A stretch of DNA of 64,000 bases from Capra hircus (lineage: Eukaryota; Chordata; Mammalia; Artiodactyla; Bovidae). Below are positions 9,961 to 21,900 of the stretch, piece by piece. A program made the position numbers and the translations under genes. Each line of letters opens with the position of its first letter. Within the stretch, counting starts at the first letter, position 1. Location: the NCBI RefSeq assembly GCF_001704415.2, contig NC_030826.1:28763324-28827323 (forward strand), in the 5' to 3' direction. The notes beneath the pieces were generated by a model, which was not told the origin of the DNA, searched no databases, and was given only the letters and a program-made list of their open reading frames with translations.

Positions 9961-10160
9961 ACTCGACGACAAATGCCCGGGTCCCGGGACGGGGGCGTCC
10001 ACTCGACAGCCAACGCCTGGGTCCCGGGAACGGGGCGTCCACTCGACAACCAACGCCCGGGTCCCGGGAACGGGGCGTCCACTCGACAACCAACGCCCGG
10101 GTCCCGGGAACGGGGCGTCCACTCGACAACCAACGCCCGGGTCCTGGGAAGGGGGCGTGA
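9961..10160. repeat. 40-bp minisatellite, five copies
   Basis: Copies begin at 9961, 10001, 10041, 10081 and 10121. Units 3 and 4 are identical and the others differ by a few bases. Each unit starts ACTCGACAACCAACGCCCGG and holds a CCCGGGTCCCGGGAACG core with up to six CpG sites. It lies within the inferred GAS7 3' UTR. Confidence 0.95.
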
Positions 10161-11619
10161 CGACGAACGAGAGCAGAGCAGGCCGGTCCGGTGCCCTTGC
10201 CCTGGTTCACTGTGCTTTCCTGCCTCCTCTGCGTGTCACACCGTCCCCATCAGAGCACCCACGTGCCCGACCCTCTGCCTCCCACCACTGCAAGCCCGTT
10301 AGGGATGCCCCAGCACACAGAGGGCCAAGTCCCCCGAACAGCACGGAGATCCAAAGGCCGTCACAGCCCCTCTCCCTCGGAGACACCTCCCAACAAGGCC
10401 CCCCAGTAGCCAGGCCCCAGCATCTAGAAGGTTTGGGGGAAACAGAACATTGGTTTTTGTCACCTGTCTCACCAAGCCAGGAAAGAGGGGTTGGGTCCCC
10501 CACCTTCACAAAGGGCCTGATAGCAATGACTCCAGTGGGGGTGGGGTGGAGTGGGGAAGATGTTGAGAGCCCCCAGGACCCCTCCCCCAGAAAAAAGAGG
10601 CTATCCTGGCAGCGGGGGATCCTGTGTTGTGGGCTCCACAGCCCACACCGTCACCTGGCTGGACCCAAGGATGTCTTCTGTTGGCTGGGAGAGGTCCCTG
10701 GTTGCTTTCCAGGGCTCAGCTTTCACTGAGCAGGGCACAATCACGACGTAGCTGGAGGAGTCCTTCCTTTGGGGGTCTTGCCCAGAGCTGACCAGCATCA
10801 GCAGTTGGGTGTGGTTTTCTTTCTGCCACCACCCAGGAGGGTGCAGGCACAGGTCAGGTAAGCAAGGCTCAGGCGTTGACAAGAACCTTAAGGGAGGGGG
10901 CTCTGACTCCATGCCTGTTTTTGCTCCTGGGAAGTGACCTTCAGGACATGGTGTCAAACATCAGTGGAAGAAAGGTAATGGCTTCTGCTTTCTTTAGGAG
11001 TGCAAGGATGAGGAACTACCTCATTCTCAACAGCTCAAGAAACTCTCAAGTTTGTGTGTCTAAAAGTCTCTTTTTAGACTTCTCAGCACCCGGGGCCCCC
11101 TCTCAGGAGGGTATGAGGTGACAGCTCACACAGCTGTGCCGAGCGGACCCAGATTAGGTATGACGTGTGCACTGGGCACAAAACTGGAAATGACAAGGGA
11201 AGGAGACAGAATGCAGCAGCTGGAGGAGGCCTGGGAGGACGTTCTAGAATAACACCTTCAGTTTGCAGGTGAAGGAAGATCCAGAGAAAGGTGATGCTGA
11301 GCCCATGGCCAGTCCCCTGCTTTCTCACCCACACACTCTCCACCCACCTCCCACACCCCCGAACTCTCACCAAATGGCAGGGACTGGGCGAGGTGAAGGG
11401 AGGGTCCCAAGGAGCAAGTGGATCTGCCAGCTGAGATGCCAGCTTCAGGGGGCAGCAGAGACCCTGTCCACCACCCCCGCCTCCATCCCCAGCAGCTCTC
11501 TACATCGTGAAAAACTCAAGTGTTAGATGCCCCCCAAACTAAAATGACTCAAATAAAGCCAAGTTTAAGTCCCAAGAATGCAGCTGGCTGGAAGTAGCGG
11601 TGCAAACAAGCTCAAGACT

Positions 11620-11966
11620 CCAGGTCAGGAGCTTCCAGGAAGACAACTTGTGTTTTTAAGAGCAAGGAAGCAGTTGGGTGCACCCATTCAATGGACGGCT
11701 ACTCGGCATTGCAGGGGAACAAGCTAGTGACATCCTACGACAAAGTGACTCAGAGGCATCAAGCTGAGCAAGGAGGCCAGACTCAAAGGCTTCTGCCTAT
11801 TTCTATGACACACTACAGAAGGCAGATCTGCAGGGTCAGAAAATCCATCAGTGGTTGCCAGGTGCTGGGGGTGGGAAGACTGGATGGACATCAAAGGAGC
11901 CTGAGGGGACGTTTTTGGAGTGATGAAAATATTATGTTGATCTCAGCAGTGGTTACAAGACCGTGT
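11620..11966 (+). mobile_element. L1 3' UTR fragment, part 1
   Basis: 'GTGGTTGCCAGGTGCTGGGG' and 'GTGATGAAAATATTATG' are L1 3' UTR landmarks. The element is interrupted by a SINE and continues at 12190. Confidence 0.65.
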
Positions 11967-12180
11967 CAAAGTGTTAGTTGCTCAGTCGTGTCCAACTCTT
12001 TGTGACCCTGTGGACCCCGTGTGTCCGCCAGGTTCCTCTGTCCATGGGATTCTCCAGGCAAGAATACTGGAGTGGGTAGCCATTCCCTTCTCCAGGGGAT
12101 CTTCCTGATCCAGGGATTGAACCTGGGTCTCCTGCATCCCAGGCAGATTCTTTACCATCTGAGCTACCAGGGAAGCCCCA
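11967..12180 (-). mobile_element. Bov-tA SINE inserted in L1, inside GAS7 3' UTR
   Basis: AGTTGCTCAGTCGTGTCCAA through GAGCTACCAGGGAAGCCCC. The flanks AAGACCGTG (11957) and AAGACTGTA (12182) look like a target-site duplication with two later substitutions. Confidence 0.88.
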
Positions 12181-12181
12181 T

Positions 12182-12295
12182 AAGACTGTAAGTTTGTCAA
12201 AATTCATTGAACGGTATCCTTCAAAAGGGTGAATTTTCCTGTATGCTCATGAACTCCCAATTTTGATATGTCAAATATCTCAATAAACTTGGGGA
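12182..12295 (+). mobile_element. L1 3' UTR fragment, part 2
   Basis: 'AATTTTGATATGTCAAATAT' then CTCAATAAACTT continues the L1 begun at 11620. Confidence 0.6.
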
Positions 12296-13597
12296 AAAAG
12301 GCAGCAGGACCTGTGGGGACAGGAAGGCTTATGTGAATGACGGCATGCTGGCTAAGATGTGTTTCTGATCTGTGCCCCACTTAACACTGGTCCAGGAACA
12401 CTCCCTGTCTACATAATCACCAGTAGGCCTGCAGAATCCTGTATAACTTCTTGTCAAGGCCATTCACCGCTGGAAGTAAAATCACTTAAACAAGCCGAGG
12501 TCTTTGATGTCCTCGGAATGTTATGGCTTGCATTTCCAAGAAGGGACTTTGGCTCTGCCAAGATTTCTTTGCTTCCATCTCCTAATCTAGTAATTGATTG
12601 GTTTCCACAAAGGGAATACAAACCCCTGGTTCCTGAGTATACACAGGGTTTTTCTATTTGCTTCAGTTGTTGATTAGCCTCAGTGAGCGGAGAAGTGTTT
12701 CCCCTCAAAGAAATCCCATCCACCCTTCCCTGCCCTGCCCCGCAGCTGACACAGGTGTTGGGTAGATTAAAAGGAGACCCAAGGTGGTCCTATGGGCAGA
12801 ACCTCAGGTCAGCCATCCCTGTGGGTCGGCTGGCCAGCGCTTTCCAATGCTGATCAGAAGCAATAGGAAAAAAAAAAGAGAGGGACAAGCAGCTTATCCT
12901 GGAGGTTGTCTTGGTAACCCTTGCTTGTCTTAGATTTTATTCTAAAAATCAGGCTTTCACAGACGAAACAAAGTGCATCCGTGTCTCCTAGGTAGAAGGG
13001 GCTCACCTGTTCTTAGAAATGAAACAGTGGATGTGCTCACGAATAACCTGGAGTCATTTACCCTGAAAAAAGCCAAGCATATCTTCTAATAAAATAAATA
13101 CCCAAACCAAATGAACCCCTAGGACAGAGCGCCACTCTGAAGATGACTTTCAGACATTCCAGACTTCATCCTAACCATAGGGACAGAGGCCTGTACTCTC
13201 AACTCCAGCCCTGCTCGTGATTCGCTATTCAGTTCACAGCTCTCACTGGCTGGCCTTGGGCTTCATTCTTCCTCTGTGTAAAGCAAGAACTATTTAAAAC
13301 AAATCTCTAAAATTTGAGTTGGATGTGAGCTGTGAGTGTCTAGTGACCCCATGATTGTACTCTTGGTGCTGTCTGGTTCTTCTATCCTTGGGTAAATGCC
13401 ACATGGCTTATTACAGGCTAGTAGTAGGTTAAACGTGGGAGAGGTGCAAGGCTGTCATTTCCCAGAAAAGTCTGAAAACATGCGCTTGTCCACAAGGAGA
13501 ACAGAAGGGGTGGGGGATGGGGCGGAGTTCCTGGCTGGTATGCAGCTACGTCTGCAGTACTGGCATAATACCTGGCTTGCCCCAAGTGTCTGCTGAT

Positions 13598-13631
13598 TAA
13601 ATGAATGAATGAGAATGAATGAATGAATGAA
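13598..13631 (+). repeat. (AATG)n microsatellite
   Basis: About eight AATG units with one GAG interruption. Confidence 0.9.
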
Positions 13632-14161
13632 GAGCTATCAGTACCACAGAGGGTATCTCTGCAAACCTAGACTCTGCCGAGAGTATCTGTAGGTGAATGC
13701 CAAGGTTACTCACCTGCAAGATCCTTGGAGAAAAGACGAGTTTACTCAAAAGAACAGATCACTGGTTTCCCTGATGACAGAGAGGGCTGTATCTTGTTCC
13801 TAGATCTTTGCATATTGCCCAGTCTTAGCTAAATGCTTGATGAATGAATAAAGGAGGGAAGAAAAAAGGAAAAGAAGTATATGGGGGTGTCTAATGAGAC
13901 TGAGGGAAAAGGGGGAAAGCATGACTTCAGAAAATAGACTAGCCTACACAAGGCCAACTCAGGCTATCCTGAAAGAGGCGAGAGCCCCAGGGAATAACAG
14001 AAGACTCTGGAATCCTCGGACAGGGATGAGAAAACAAAATCAATGAGCCACACCACACATGAACGTATCTATGTTAATAACAAGGCTATTGGCTTTGAAT
14101 GTTGGAAAATCATCCACAAATTAGTTGACTAAGCCACAAAGCAGTTACTACTAGCACCCAT

Positions 14162-14179
14162 CTTTTTTTTTTTTTTTTA
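14162..14179 (+). repeat. Poly-T tract
   Basis: An uninterrupted T-run within the GAS7 3' UTR (A-run in the mRNA). It could be a degraded retroposon tail. Confidence 0.8.
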
Positions 14180-15875
14180 TCAAGAAACCAAGAAATGATA
14201 GCCCCAAATGGGCAGCTGGTGTCACAGCCCAACCCCAGACTGGAAAGAGTGGTTCTCCACGCCAGACACAGATCCGTCCTGGCGGCCTGCATGTTAGTGA
14301 AGGCCTTCACACTGACCTTTCGGGTTGGGATGTTTTGAGAAGAAAAGTAGCAAAGCTTGGTTTGCTTTAGGATATTCAGCATCTTTCTACTATCACTATG
14401 AGGGCGCCATACTGACTCAGAGAAAGGGGTACCACGAGATACAAGAAAAACAAGTCATCAGTTACCAGCCTGGATGATGGAGAGAGAAAGACCAGAGTTA
14501 TCCTCTCAGACGGCTGCCCTTAAGAGACATGAGTCCTGTGAATCCAAAGTAATCAATGTGAAAAGTGAAGAAACATGGGTTCTTAGGGTGTGGGCTCCAG
14601 GCTAGAATGTGCCCCTTGCAAGCTGTCTGACCTCCTCCAGCCCTTTTCTGCTTCCAGTCCCCTCAAGCCAATTCTCAAGATTTAGTATGTAAGCGAGAAA
14701 GTGATGAGTGAGGATCTGGTGGCTTCGCAGGTCATGCTCAGACCAGGCTTTCTCAGGGAAAAAGATGGCAAAAGGGCAAGGGGGCACCAGCCCCAAGCAG
14801 GGGCTCCATGCGGGGCTTGGGAACGTGCAGAAGGAGCTGAGAGGCCAAGGTACCCGACTGCCTGGATGGTGACATGTACTGTGGCCGCGACAGTCTGCAC
14901 TGCCTGTGTGGGGCCCGCCAGTGAGAGCCACACACGGGGCAGCAGCCCCAATTCCGCTGTGCACAGGCAGGTGGAACCACCCGCGAGGTGACAGAGACTT
15001 GTTCCAACCCCTCCCTGACATGAGACAGACTCAGCTCCCTGGGATGGGCGAGGAGTGGAGGAGGGGGCTTCCCCGAGGAGGCAGCTGCAGGCTGGGTGGA
15101 CTGGGATGTCTGGAAAGAGCACGTGACATGGATGCCTGATCTGCTCCAACTTGGGGTGAATTTGCTGAATGAGGTAGTTTCATCCTGACCTCTCCAGGCA
15201 GGGTCAGTCTGGGAAAACTGGAGCCAGACCTTCTTCCCAAGACTCCCATTGGTGAAAAGTAGCAGAGAAGAGCCAGGATGTAGGCTCTCAGAATATTCAA
15301 GGCCCTCAGAATATTCAAGGGGGAAAAAAAAATCAAGAGGGAGGGCTGCTGCAAAGCATTCTGGGTGTGGGCTACTGTGCTGAATGGTGGCCTTCTCTCC
15401 ATGACTCTGATCCTGACACTTGGCTTGGAGATGGAGACCTTCCTCTCCTGCCCCTCCAAAGGCCTGGAGACAAGGAGGTCAGTTGGAAGAAGGGCCGTTG
15501 GGCTTCCAGGGGCATGAGCATGGGACACAACTGCTCTGGGTGGGGAGGGGACCCCTCTGGTACTCAACAGGGACCACAAAGTTCCAGTCTCGGTTTGTCC
15601 TTGGAGTGGCAAGCGCAGCACGGGACTCAGGGGGCTTCAGCCTCAGAGACAAGGGCAGGGCTGTGGATCCATCTTCTCAGCCTGGGAACACCGGGGAACT
15701 CCCTGTGGGGCCATCTGGGCCGCCCTTCCGGCATCACTGTCCCCTCTCCTCAGTGGACCAGGAGAGCAGGGGGAGGGCAGCGCCACTCCCGACAGCAGGC
15801 CCCCCTGGCGGGAGCGCCACCTCCTCTCCGTGGAACCCCCAGCCCCTCCTCAGCAGGACCCCCCGGGCCGCGCGT

Positions 15876-15989
15876 CTAGATCTCCATGTCCACGGGGCGG
15901 ATGCTGCCCGTCTTGTGCTCTCTGACCCACAGCTCCCTGTCTTTGGCTGGGTCTACTTTTCGAAGCAGTTGGTCCACAGGCTCGACTGT
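15876..15989 (-). CDS. GAS7: GAS7 terminal coding exon (exon 14) with stop codon
   Basis: The acceptor is CCTTGCAG at 15991/15990 and the exon starts ACA GTC GAG. It encodes 37 residues, TVEPVDQLLRKVDPAKD through HKTGSIRPVDMEI, and ends in TAG (15878-15876). This is the conserved GAS7 C-terminal tail downstream of the F-BAR coiled coil. Human GAS7 has Asn where this sequence has Ser in HKTGSIRP (from memory). Confidence 0.96.
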   Translation of the reverse strand, partial: TVEPVDQLLRKVDPAKDRELWVREHKTGSIRPVDMEI

Positions 15990-18900
15990 CTGCAAGGGAT
16001 GGAGAAAGAGGACACAGTCAGAGGCGGAGGCGGAGGCAGAGTCAGGGGCGTATCCTCTGAGCCACGCCACTCATACTCTAGAGGGTTGTGGGGTCCCAGG
16101 GAGGCCCGTGTGAGGGACAGATGTGGGGGCTGGAAGAACCAGGGGTGGGGAGGCGCAGAGCTCTTGCCTCTGCTCTGCTTCCCCTCATAGACATGACCCT
16201 CCAGACCACAGGGCAGGTGAAAGGGCAGGTGGGCTCAAGAGTCTGTGACCTGTTCCTCTTTCCACGTGTCCCCCCGTTTACCACCTGAAGACAGGTTTAT
16301 TGAACTTTAGCTTGAGAGGTTTTGAATAGCTCCAGCATTGTAAGAAATTCAACAGAGGAGGCAAGGTCACCTCCAGCTATTTCAACCATCATAACACATC
16401 TATGGGGTGTGCTTGGGATAGAGTCACGTGCACGTCCATCCCAAGAGGTCGCCCACAGGCCCGAGTCCCTGCCCACCCTCAAGACAGATTTCTCCATAGC
16501 AGCTATGTAACCTGCCACCACGGCACAAAGGCCATGGCTCCCCCTGGTCCAGGGTCCCACGGGGGCCCCGCTGGCCTCGACCTAGGGCGGAGAACTCACG
16601 CTTTGGTTGAACATGTCCGTCTCGTGCCGCAGCTGCGTGTACTGGCAGAGGTGCTGCCGTATCATCTCCACCCTCTCCACCTCCAGCCGCTCCAGCTCCT
16701 GCCGAGGAGGAAACCCACAGAGACCTCTGGGGGGTGTCCCTGCAACGTGGGGGCCTTCCCCCTACACGGGTCCTAGACCATCCTAGAGGCAAAACACAGA
16801 TGCTGCCCGAGCCCCTGGGGTCTGGCGAGGCACCCACCCCATATCTGGGGCGAAGGTATAGCTAAGGACGCAGTAGCTGCTGTTTCCTGAATCTCCTTCT
16901 GCCAGGCATGGTGGGTGCTACGAGCTTTCTGCACATCGCTTAACTGTCCTCATCACAATGTTAAGAGATACAGGTTCTGTTCTTACATTTTCCAAACAAG
17001 GGAATGAACACCTCGAGAGGCAATGAACACCTCGCTTGCCCAAAGTGACAGGGAATTATGGGAGCAGTGGGAGCTGCACTTTTGTGCGTTTTTTTTTTTT
17101 TTTTTTTTTTTGGGCTGCACAGGATCTTAGTTGCAGCATGTGGGATGTAGCTCCCTGACCAGCGACTGAATCCAGGCCACTTGCACTGGGAGTGTGGAGT
17201 CTTAGCCATTGGACCACCAGGGAAGCCCCCTGTTGTGCCCTTAATCAAACTTCTGTACCACTGCAGCCCCAGGCCCTGACGGGGCTGAGAAATGAAACAC
17301 ATGCAGGAGCTTCTGCCCTTCAAAATTTGGGGGCTTTGTCCCTGGACCTCTGCTGAGTGGCCTCGTCTCTGTCCACCCTGAGTGCTGAGGGAAAGGCTGG
17401 GGAGGCAGGAGGGCCAGGAGCGGGGTGGCCAAGGCCTCAAGGAAGAGCAGAAATTTGCTTTGGCTCCTGGATGGCTCTGCTTCTTGGGAATCTAGGGGAT
17501 CCGGCCACTATTCTGTGTCCAACTAGGTCAGTGCCCGGGTGATTAGCTGGGGAGTGGGGGGAGTAAGCAGGAAGCTTAATTAGGAGATTAACCAGGAGGA
17601 AATCTAGGTCACTGTCCCTGGGGGAGGCCTCTAATCTGCTCTGGTGGGCTGGTGCCTGGGGAAGGCAGAGGGTTAGTCCCATGCTGGATGGGCAGATGGA
17701 TGGGGGTGGCTTGGGGCAGAGGGATGGTGTGATAAGCACTTGGCAGGACACCTCCTTTCTCACCTGGCTGAGTGGCCCAAGTGCCAACCCATCTCACCAT
17801 CTACTCAGCAGGTGCTGACTTCACAGAAATACTCAGGAGAGCAAAGAAGTGGTCCGATGCCTGTTCCCCCACCCCTGGTCAGAAGCCTCCCCCACTGCCC
17901 CAACCTCACCCACCCACACGTCTCGCAAGGCTCTGCGATTGCAGACCCTTAATTCTTCTGGGGATAGGAAGGCCCACATTTCCTACAACTTGGCTATTTT
18001 TCCTAAATGGACCACTCTCTGCTCGGTTGACCCTGACCCCTCAGGAGGATATGGCAAGAGCCCATAGCTGCCTGTGTTCACGCAGTAGGACGTGCCAGAG
18101 CAAGGGTATGAATCCACATGGTCTGGCCTGGAGATAAGCTCTCAGTCTCAACATTAGAGCAGATCTAATGACCATCTCTCACCTCCACCCCATCGCCCTC
18201 ACGTCCACCAGCATCCACCCACAGCTTCCTGAGTGCCGACCCCTTTTTGGCACATGCTTCCATATCTCCGGTCACTCACCAACGTGGTGGTCACCATCTC
18301 TTCAAACCACTTGGACTGGGCCTGGTTGTAGAGGTCCACACAGCGCATGAGGTCATCTCCTGCAAAGGGCCAAGGCCACTGTCTGTCACTCCTCACCAGG
18401 GCTGCCCTCTGCCACCTGCACCCCATGGCCGAGGCGATGGAGGCAAAGAAGGGGCAACCCAGCATTATGAAAGACTGGCTTCACAGCGTCCACCTGAACT
18501 TGACTCCAGATGCCAAAAACTCAGGAAGGGGGTTTCTCAGTAAGAGTGTATGTACAGTGTGGGTGGGGGTACTCCGGGGACCCTTCAAGTCTATCATAAG
18601 CCCCAGAAATGTTTCCTCCTCTAGAGATGGCAGTTTTATTTCACAATAGCAAGTCCTGCTTGGTTGAACATGTGTCTCAAGCAATGTGGTACTAGTTACA
18701 GAAGGGAAGTTTGCACATCACATCCATCCACTGGTGTGTCTGTGTGTCTCTCTGTGGTTGTGTGTCTGTATGCGTGTGTCTGTGTGTGTGTGTACAGGCA
18801 GCAGGCTGTCATTCTGAAACACAAAAGAATGTGTCTGATGCTTTCTGGCTCATTCATGTGCAGTAATGGTATAAAAACAGGCACCAGAGTTTAACACACC

Positions 18901-21900
18901 AATTCCAGGATACTGGCTACCTTGGGAAACAGAGAAGGGGTTGCGGTGGGAAGGGATGGGCTCTTTCGATAGCATTTCTTAAGAGAGACATCTGAAACAA
19001 ACTATTCTATCGTGATGGCCAGTGTATTCTTTTATGTAACTGTATATATGTTTGAGACAGTTTATAGTTAGAAAGAAAGCAAACTGGAAGTGTTACTAAG
19101 GTCCTGGTACCCTAGACTCTTGCTACAAAGAACACAATTCCTGGACCAGAAGCATTGGTACACCCTGGATATTTGCTCCAAATGTGATCTCATGACGTTC
19201 CCCAGACAGGGTGAATCAGAAACTATTTGCACAAGTTCCTTGGGTGATCTGTGTGTACATCACACAGGTCGGTCTGCACAGAGCTTCCTGATCATCACAG
19301 GGTTCCAGAGAAAGGAAGACACCAGGGACTCTGTCCACGATGGGAAAACTCATGAGTGAACCCAACAATAATGGATTAACCCTTCAAAGGGATCCCTAGA
19401 ATGGCATCCCTTGCTCACATGTATTCAGATATGAAAGTGAAGGGAAGTGGGGGAGTTATGCCCAGTGCCTGGCTCAGGGTCTCCTCCCCAGTGAGCCACA
19501 CCATTATCTGGGAGCTAAGCCTTGAGTAACAAAACCCACATCAAGGGCTTGGTTCATTTTGCTCTTGGTCCAAGGCCAATGGCTGGGCCCTTGATCCCAA
19601 GAAGGACTGAACTGGAGGGAAGAAAGTGGATATTTCACTGCAGTCACAGTCCCACCAAAAGCCTATGCCTGACCAGTGGGTAAAGTCACCCTTATAAACA
19701 GAATATGAAATTCCCAAAGCTTTATTTGTTGATTCTGATGTTGAGAACATGCTTCACGAACTTCTGCAACATCAGGAAATAATGTAGATGAAGGCAGGTG
19801 TGTCTCTTCTCTATGCAGTCCAAGGGTTTGAAATCAGACCCTTCTGAACAGTACGGGTTAAGGACATGGATTCTGGAACCAGACTATTGGGGTGTCATAT
19901 AGCTCTACTGTTTACTAGCTGTGCAGCCTTGGACCAAGTTGATTCACCTGCCTGTGCCTCAGTTTCCTCATCTGTAAAATGGGGATAATAACAGTACTTT
20001 CAGAGAGCCACAGTGAAGATTAAACAAACCAAGAAAAAAAAATGAAAAAGAAATACAAAGAACAAAATAAAAAAAAATAAACCACTTATGAAAAATATTT
20101 GCAATTCAAATGACAAAATGTTGATTTTCCTAACATAATCCCTGTCAGTCAATCAATGAGAACAAGACCAGCCATCTGACAAGAAAATGGGAAGAGAATA
20201 TGAGTGAATCATTTTAAAACAAAAGTCACAGATGATTTAAAAGTCTATTTTTAAAATGCTCAACTCCACTCAAAAAGCAGTGTAAATGAAATTAGAAACA
20301 AAATACTATTTTTCACTAGATAGCTATGATATTGAAATGAGACAGCATACAGTGTTGGCAAGAGTTTAGGGAACAGGCACTCATAGAGAGTAGGCACACC
20401 CATCTGCGAAGCAGCTTGGAAACATCCATTAAAATGAATACAAGCCTCTGACCCAGTTACACCCCCCACAACATCCCGGGGACAGGCAGACCCCCACCCC
20501 CCACAGAGAGGCATTTATAGTAAGAGCATCGCTGGCATTGACAAACACTCTGAAACAATCTGAAAGTCCCACAAAAGTCCATTAGGGGAATGATGAAATA
20601 AATCTGGATACAATCATACACTTGCACGTTATTCAACTGTTTAGGGAATCTGATGTACATAAATGGATGGGTAAACAAATTGATGATGAAACAGACTTAT
20701 CTCTAAGATGCATCTATTAAAATACAAGTTCAGAACAGTATAATATGATATGTATATAACTTTAAATATTAAAAACATTTAAAAAATTAGGGTGTGTTGA
20801 CAGTGACTATATCTGGGGAATAAGATTTTATATTCTTATGTGTTGATTAAAATATTTTGTCAAACAGCAATATTGTTTTTGCAATATGATTATTTAACAG
20901 TTTCTTTAGTTAAGCTAATTTAAATGTGCCTCTCCTCTCCTTGGGTTTTCTTTCCTACTCCCAACAAGTGTAGCATGGCCTCTGTTTCTACTACTGTGCT
21001 ATTAAAGATCTTTATATAAATGTAGCATTTATATTACATTATTCTGTTATGACATCTTTTTAACACCTTGTTTCCAAATGTCCCTAAGATAGCTGTTTTC
21101 ATCCTTTAATGAACTAATTACACCAGGTTCACCAGAAGTTACAGTGAAAAAGATTTAGAGACCAAACCATCCAATCCAAACCTTATCTCACAGCACATAT
21201 TCTAATCCCAGAAAGCAAAATGCATTGTCCTTGTACACTGTGAAACTGGTTAAGAAATACTGAAATTAAAACAAAACAAAACAAAACTGTTTCTTGCTGA
21301 TTTTTCTCCTACTTCCTTGTGCATTAGCTAATTTTTACCTCTAGGTGGAAGCAGAAGCTGACTCACTGAGGAATATTTTGGAGAGAATCTGAAATATGGT
21401 TCTTTTCTTTTTTTAAAATACTTTCTTGGCTGCACTGCAAGGCATGAGGGTTCTTAGTTATCCAACCAGGTGTCAAACCTGCACCCCCTGCGTTGGAAGC
21501 GAGTAGTCTTAACCACTGAATTGCCAGAGAAGTCTCTGAAATACGATTATTTCTTTAAACAAAACGTCAGCCTCTATTCTGGGTCAGAAGTCCATCACTA
21601 GAGGAGAACCTTTGGAGAACTAATACCCAGGGAGGTGGGGCAACTTGGAGGGTGGGTGGGGTTTGCACTTCGAGGAACTCCAGGCAGCAGCAAGATCCCT
21701 CAATTCCAGGCCCCTGGAGGAGTCTGCCCGCCACCTGACCAGAGGCCCTGGGCTTGGGTCAGAAGCAGCCCTCTCGGGGTAGGGTGTGGGGTGACCCTCC
21801 CTTGCCACTGCTTCCCGCTCCACAGCCTGCACCCCTCAGTCTCACCCTGTGGAACGCATGCTCCCAGGCGCCCCATCTCCCAGCCTCTCCTGTCCATGCC

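Larger units (their letters stand above)
9540..15875 (-). other. GAS7: GAS7 3' UTR (about 6.3 kb, distal end inferred)
   Basis: Human GAS7 mRNAs have a multi-kilobase 3' UTR. Here 6.3 kb from the stop codon reaches a minus-strand AATAAA (9562-9557). The interval holds a 40-bp minisatellite (9961-10160), an L1 3' fragment split by a Bov-tA SINE (11620-12295), an AATG repeat, a poly-T tract and otherwise unique sequence. No long minus-strand frame with protein homology is present. The extent is inferred from the known UTR size and the signal, so the boundary may be wrong. Confidence 0.6.
16699..18279 (-). other. GAS7: GAS7 intron 12
   Basis: A 1581-base intron with a weak MIR-like stretch (16870-17050) and a tRNA-type SINE (17091-17229). 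The remainder, 17230-18279, is unique sequence without exons. Confidence 0.9.

Noticed and set aside
9961..10160. CRISPR-like array
   Set aside because: The repeats are directly adjacent with no variable spacers, and the genome is mammalian, so this is a minisatellite.
9661..10302. Several overlapping frames encoding repeated 'PRSRDPGVGCRVDA' or similar peptides
   Set aside because: They result from the 40-bp minisatellite read in different frames. A repeat unit not divisible by three gives such cycling and does not indicate a coding gene.
15420..16190. 256-codon plus-strand open frame overlapping the last GAS7 exon
   Set aside because: It is the antisense shadow of a GC-rich coding exon and its flanks, and the low-complexity product has no recognisable domain.
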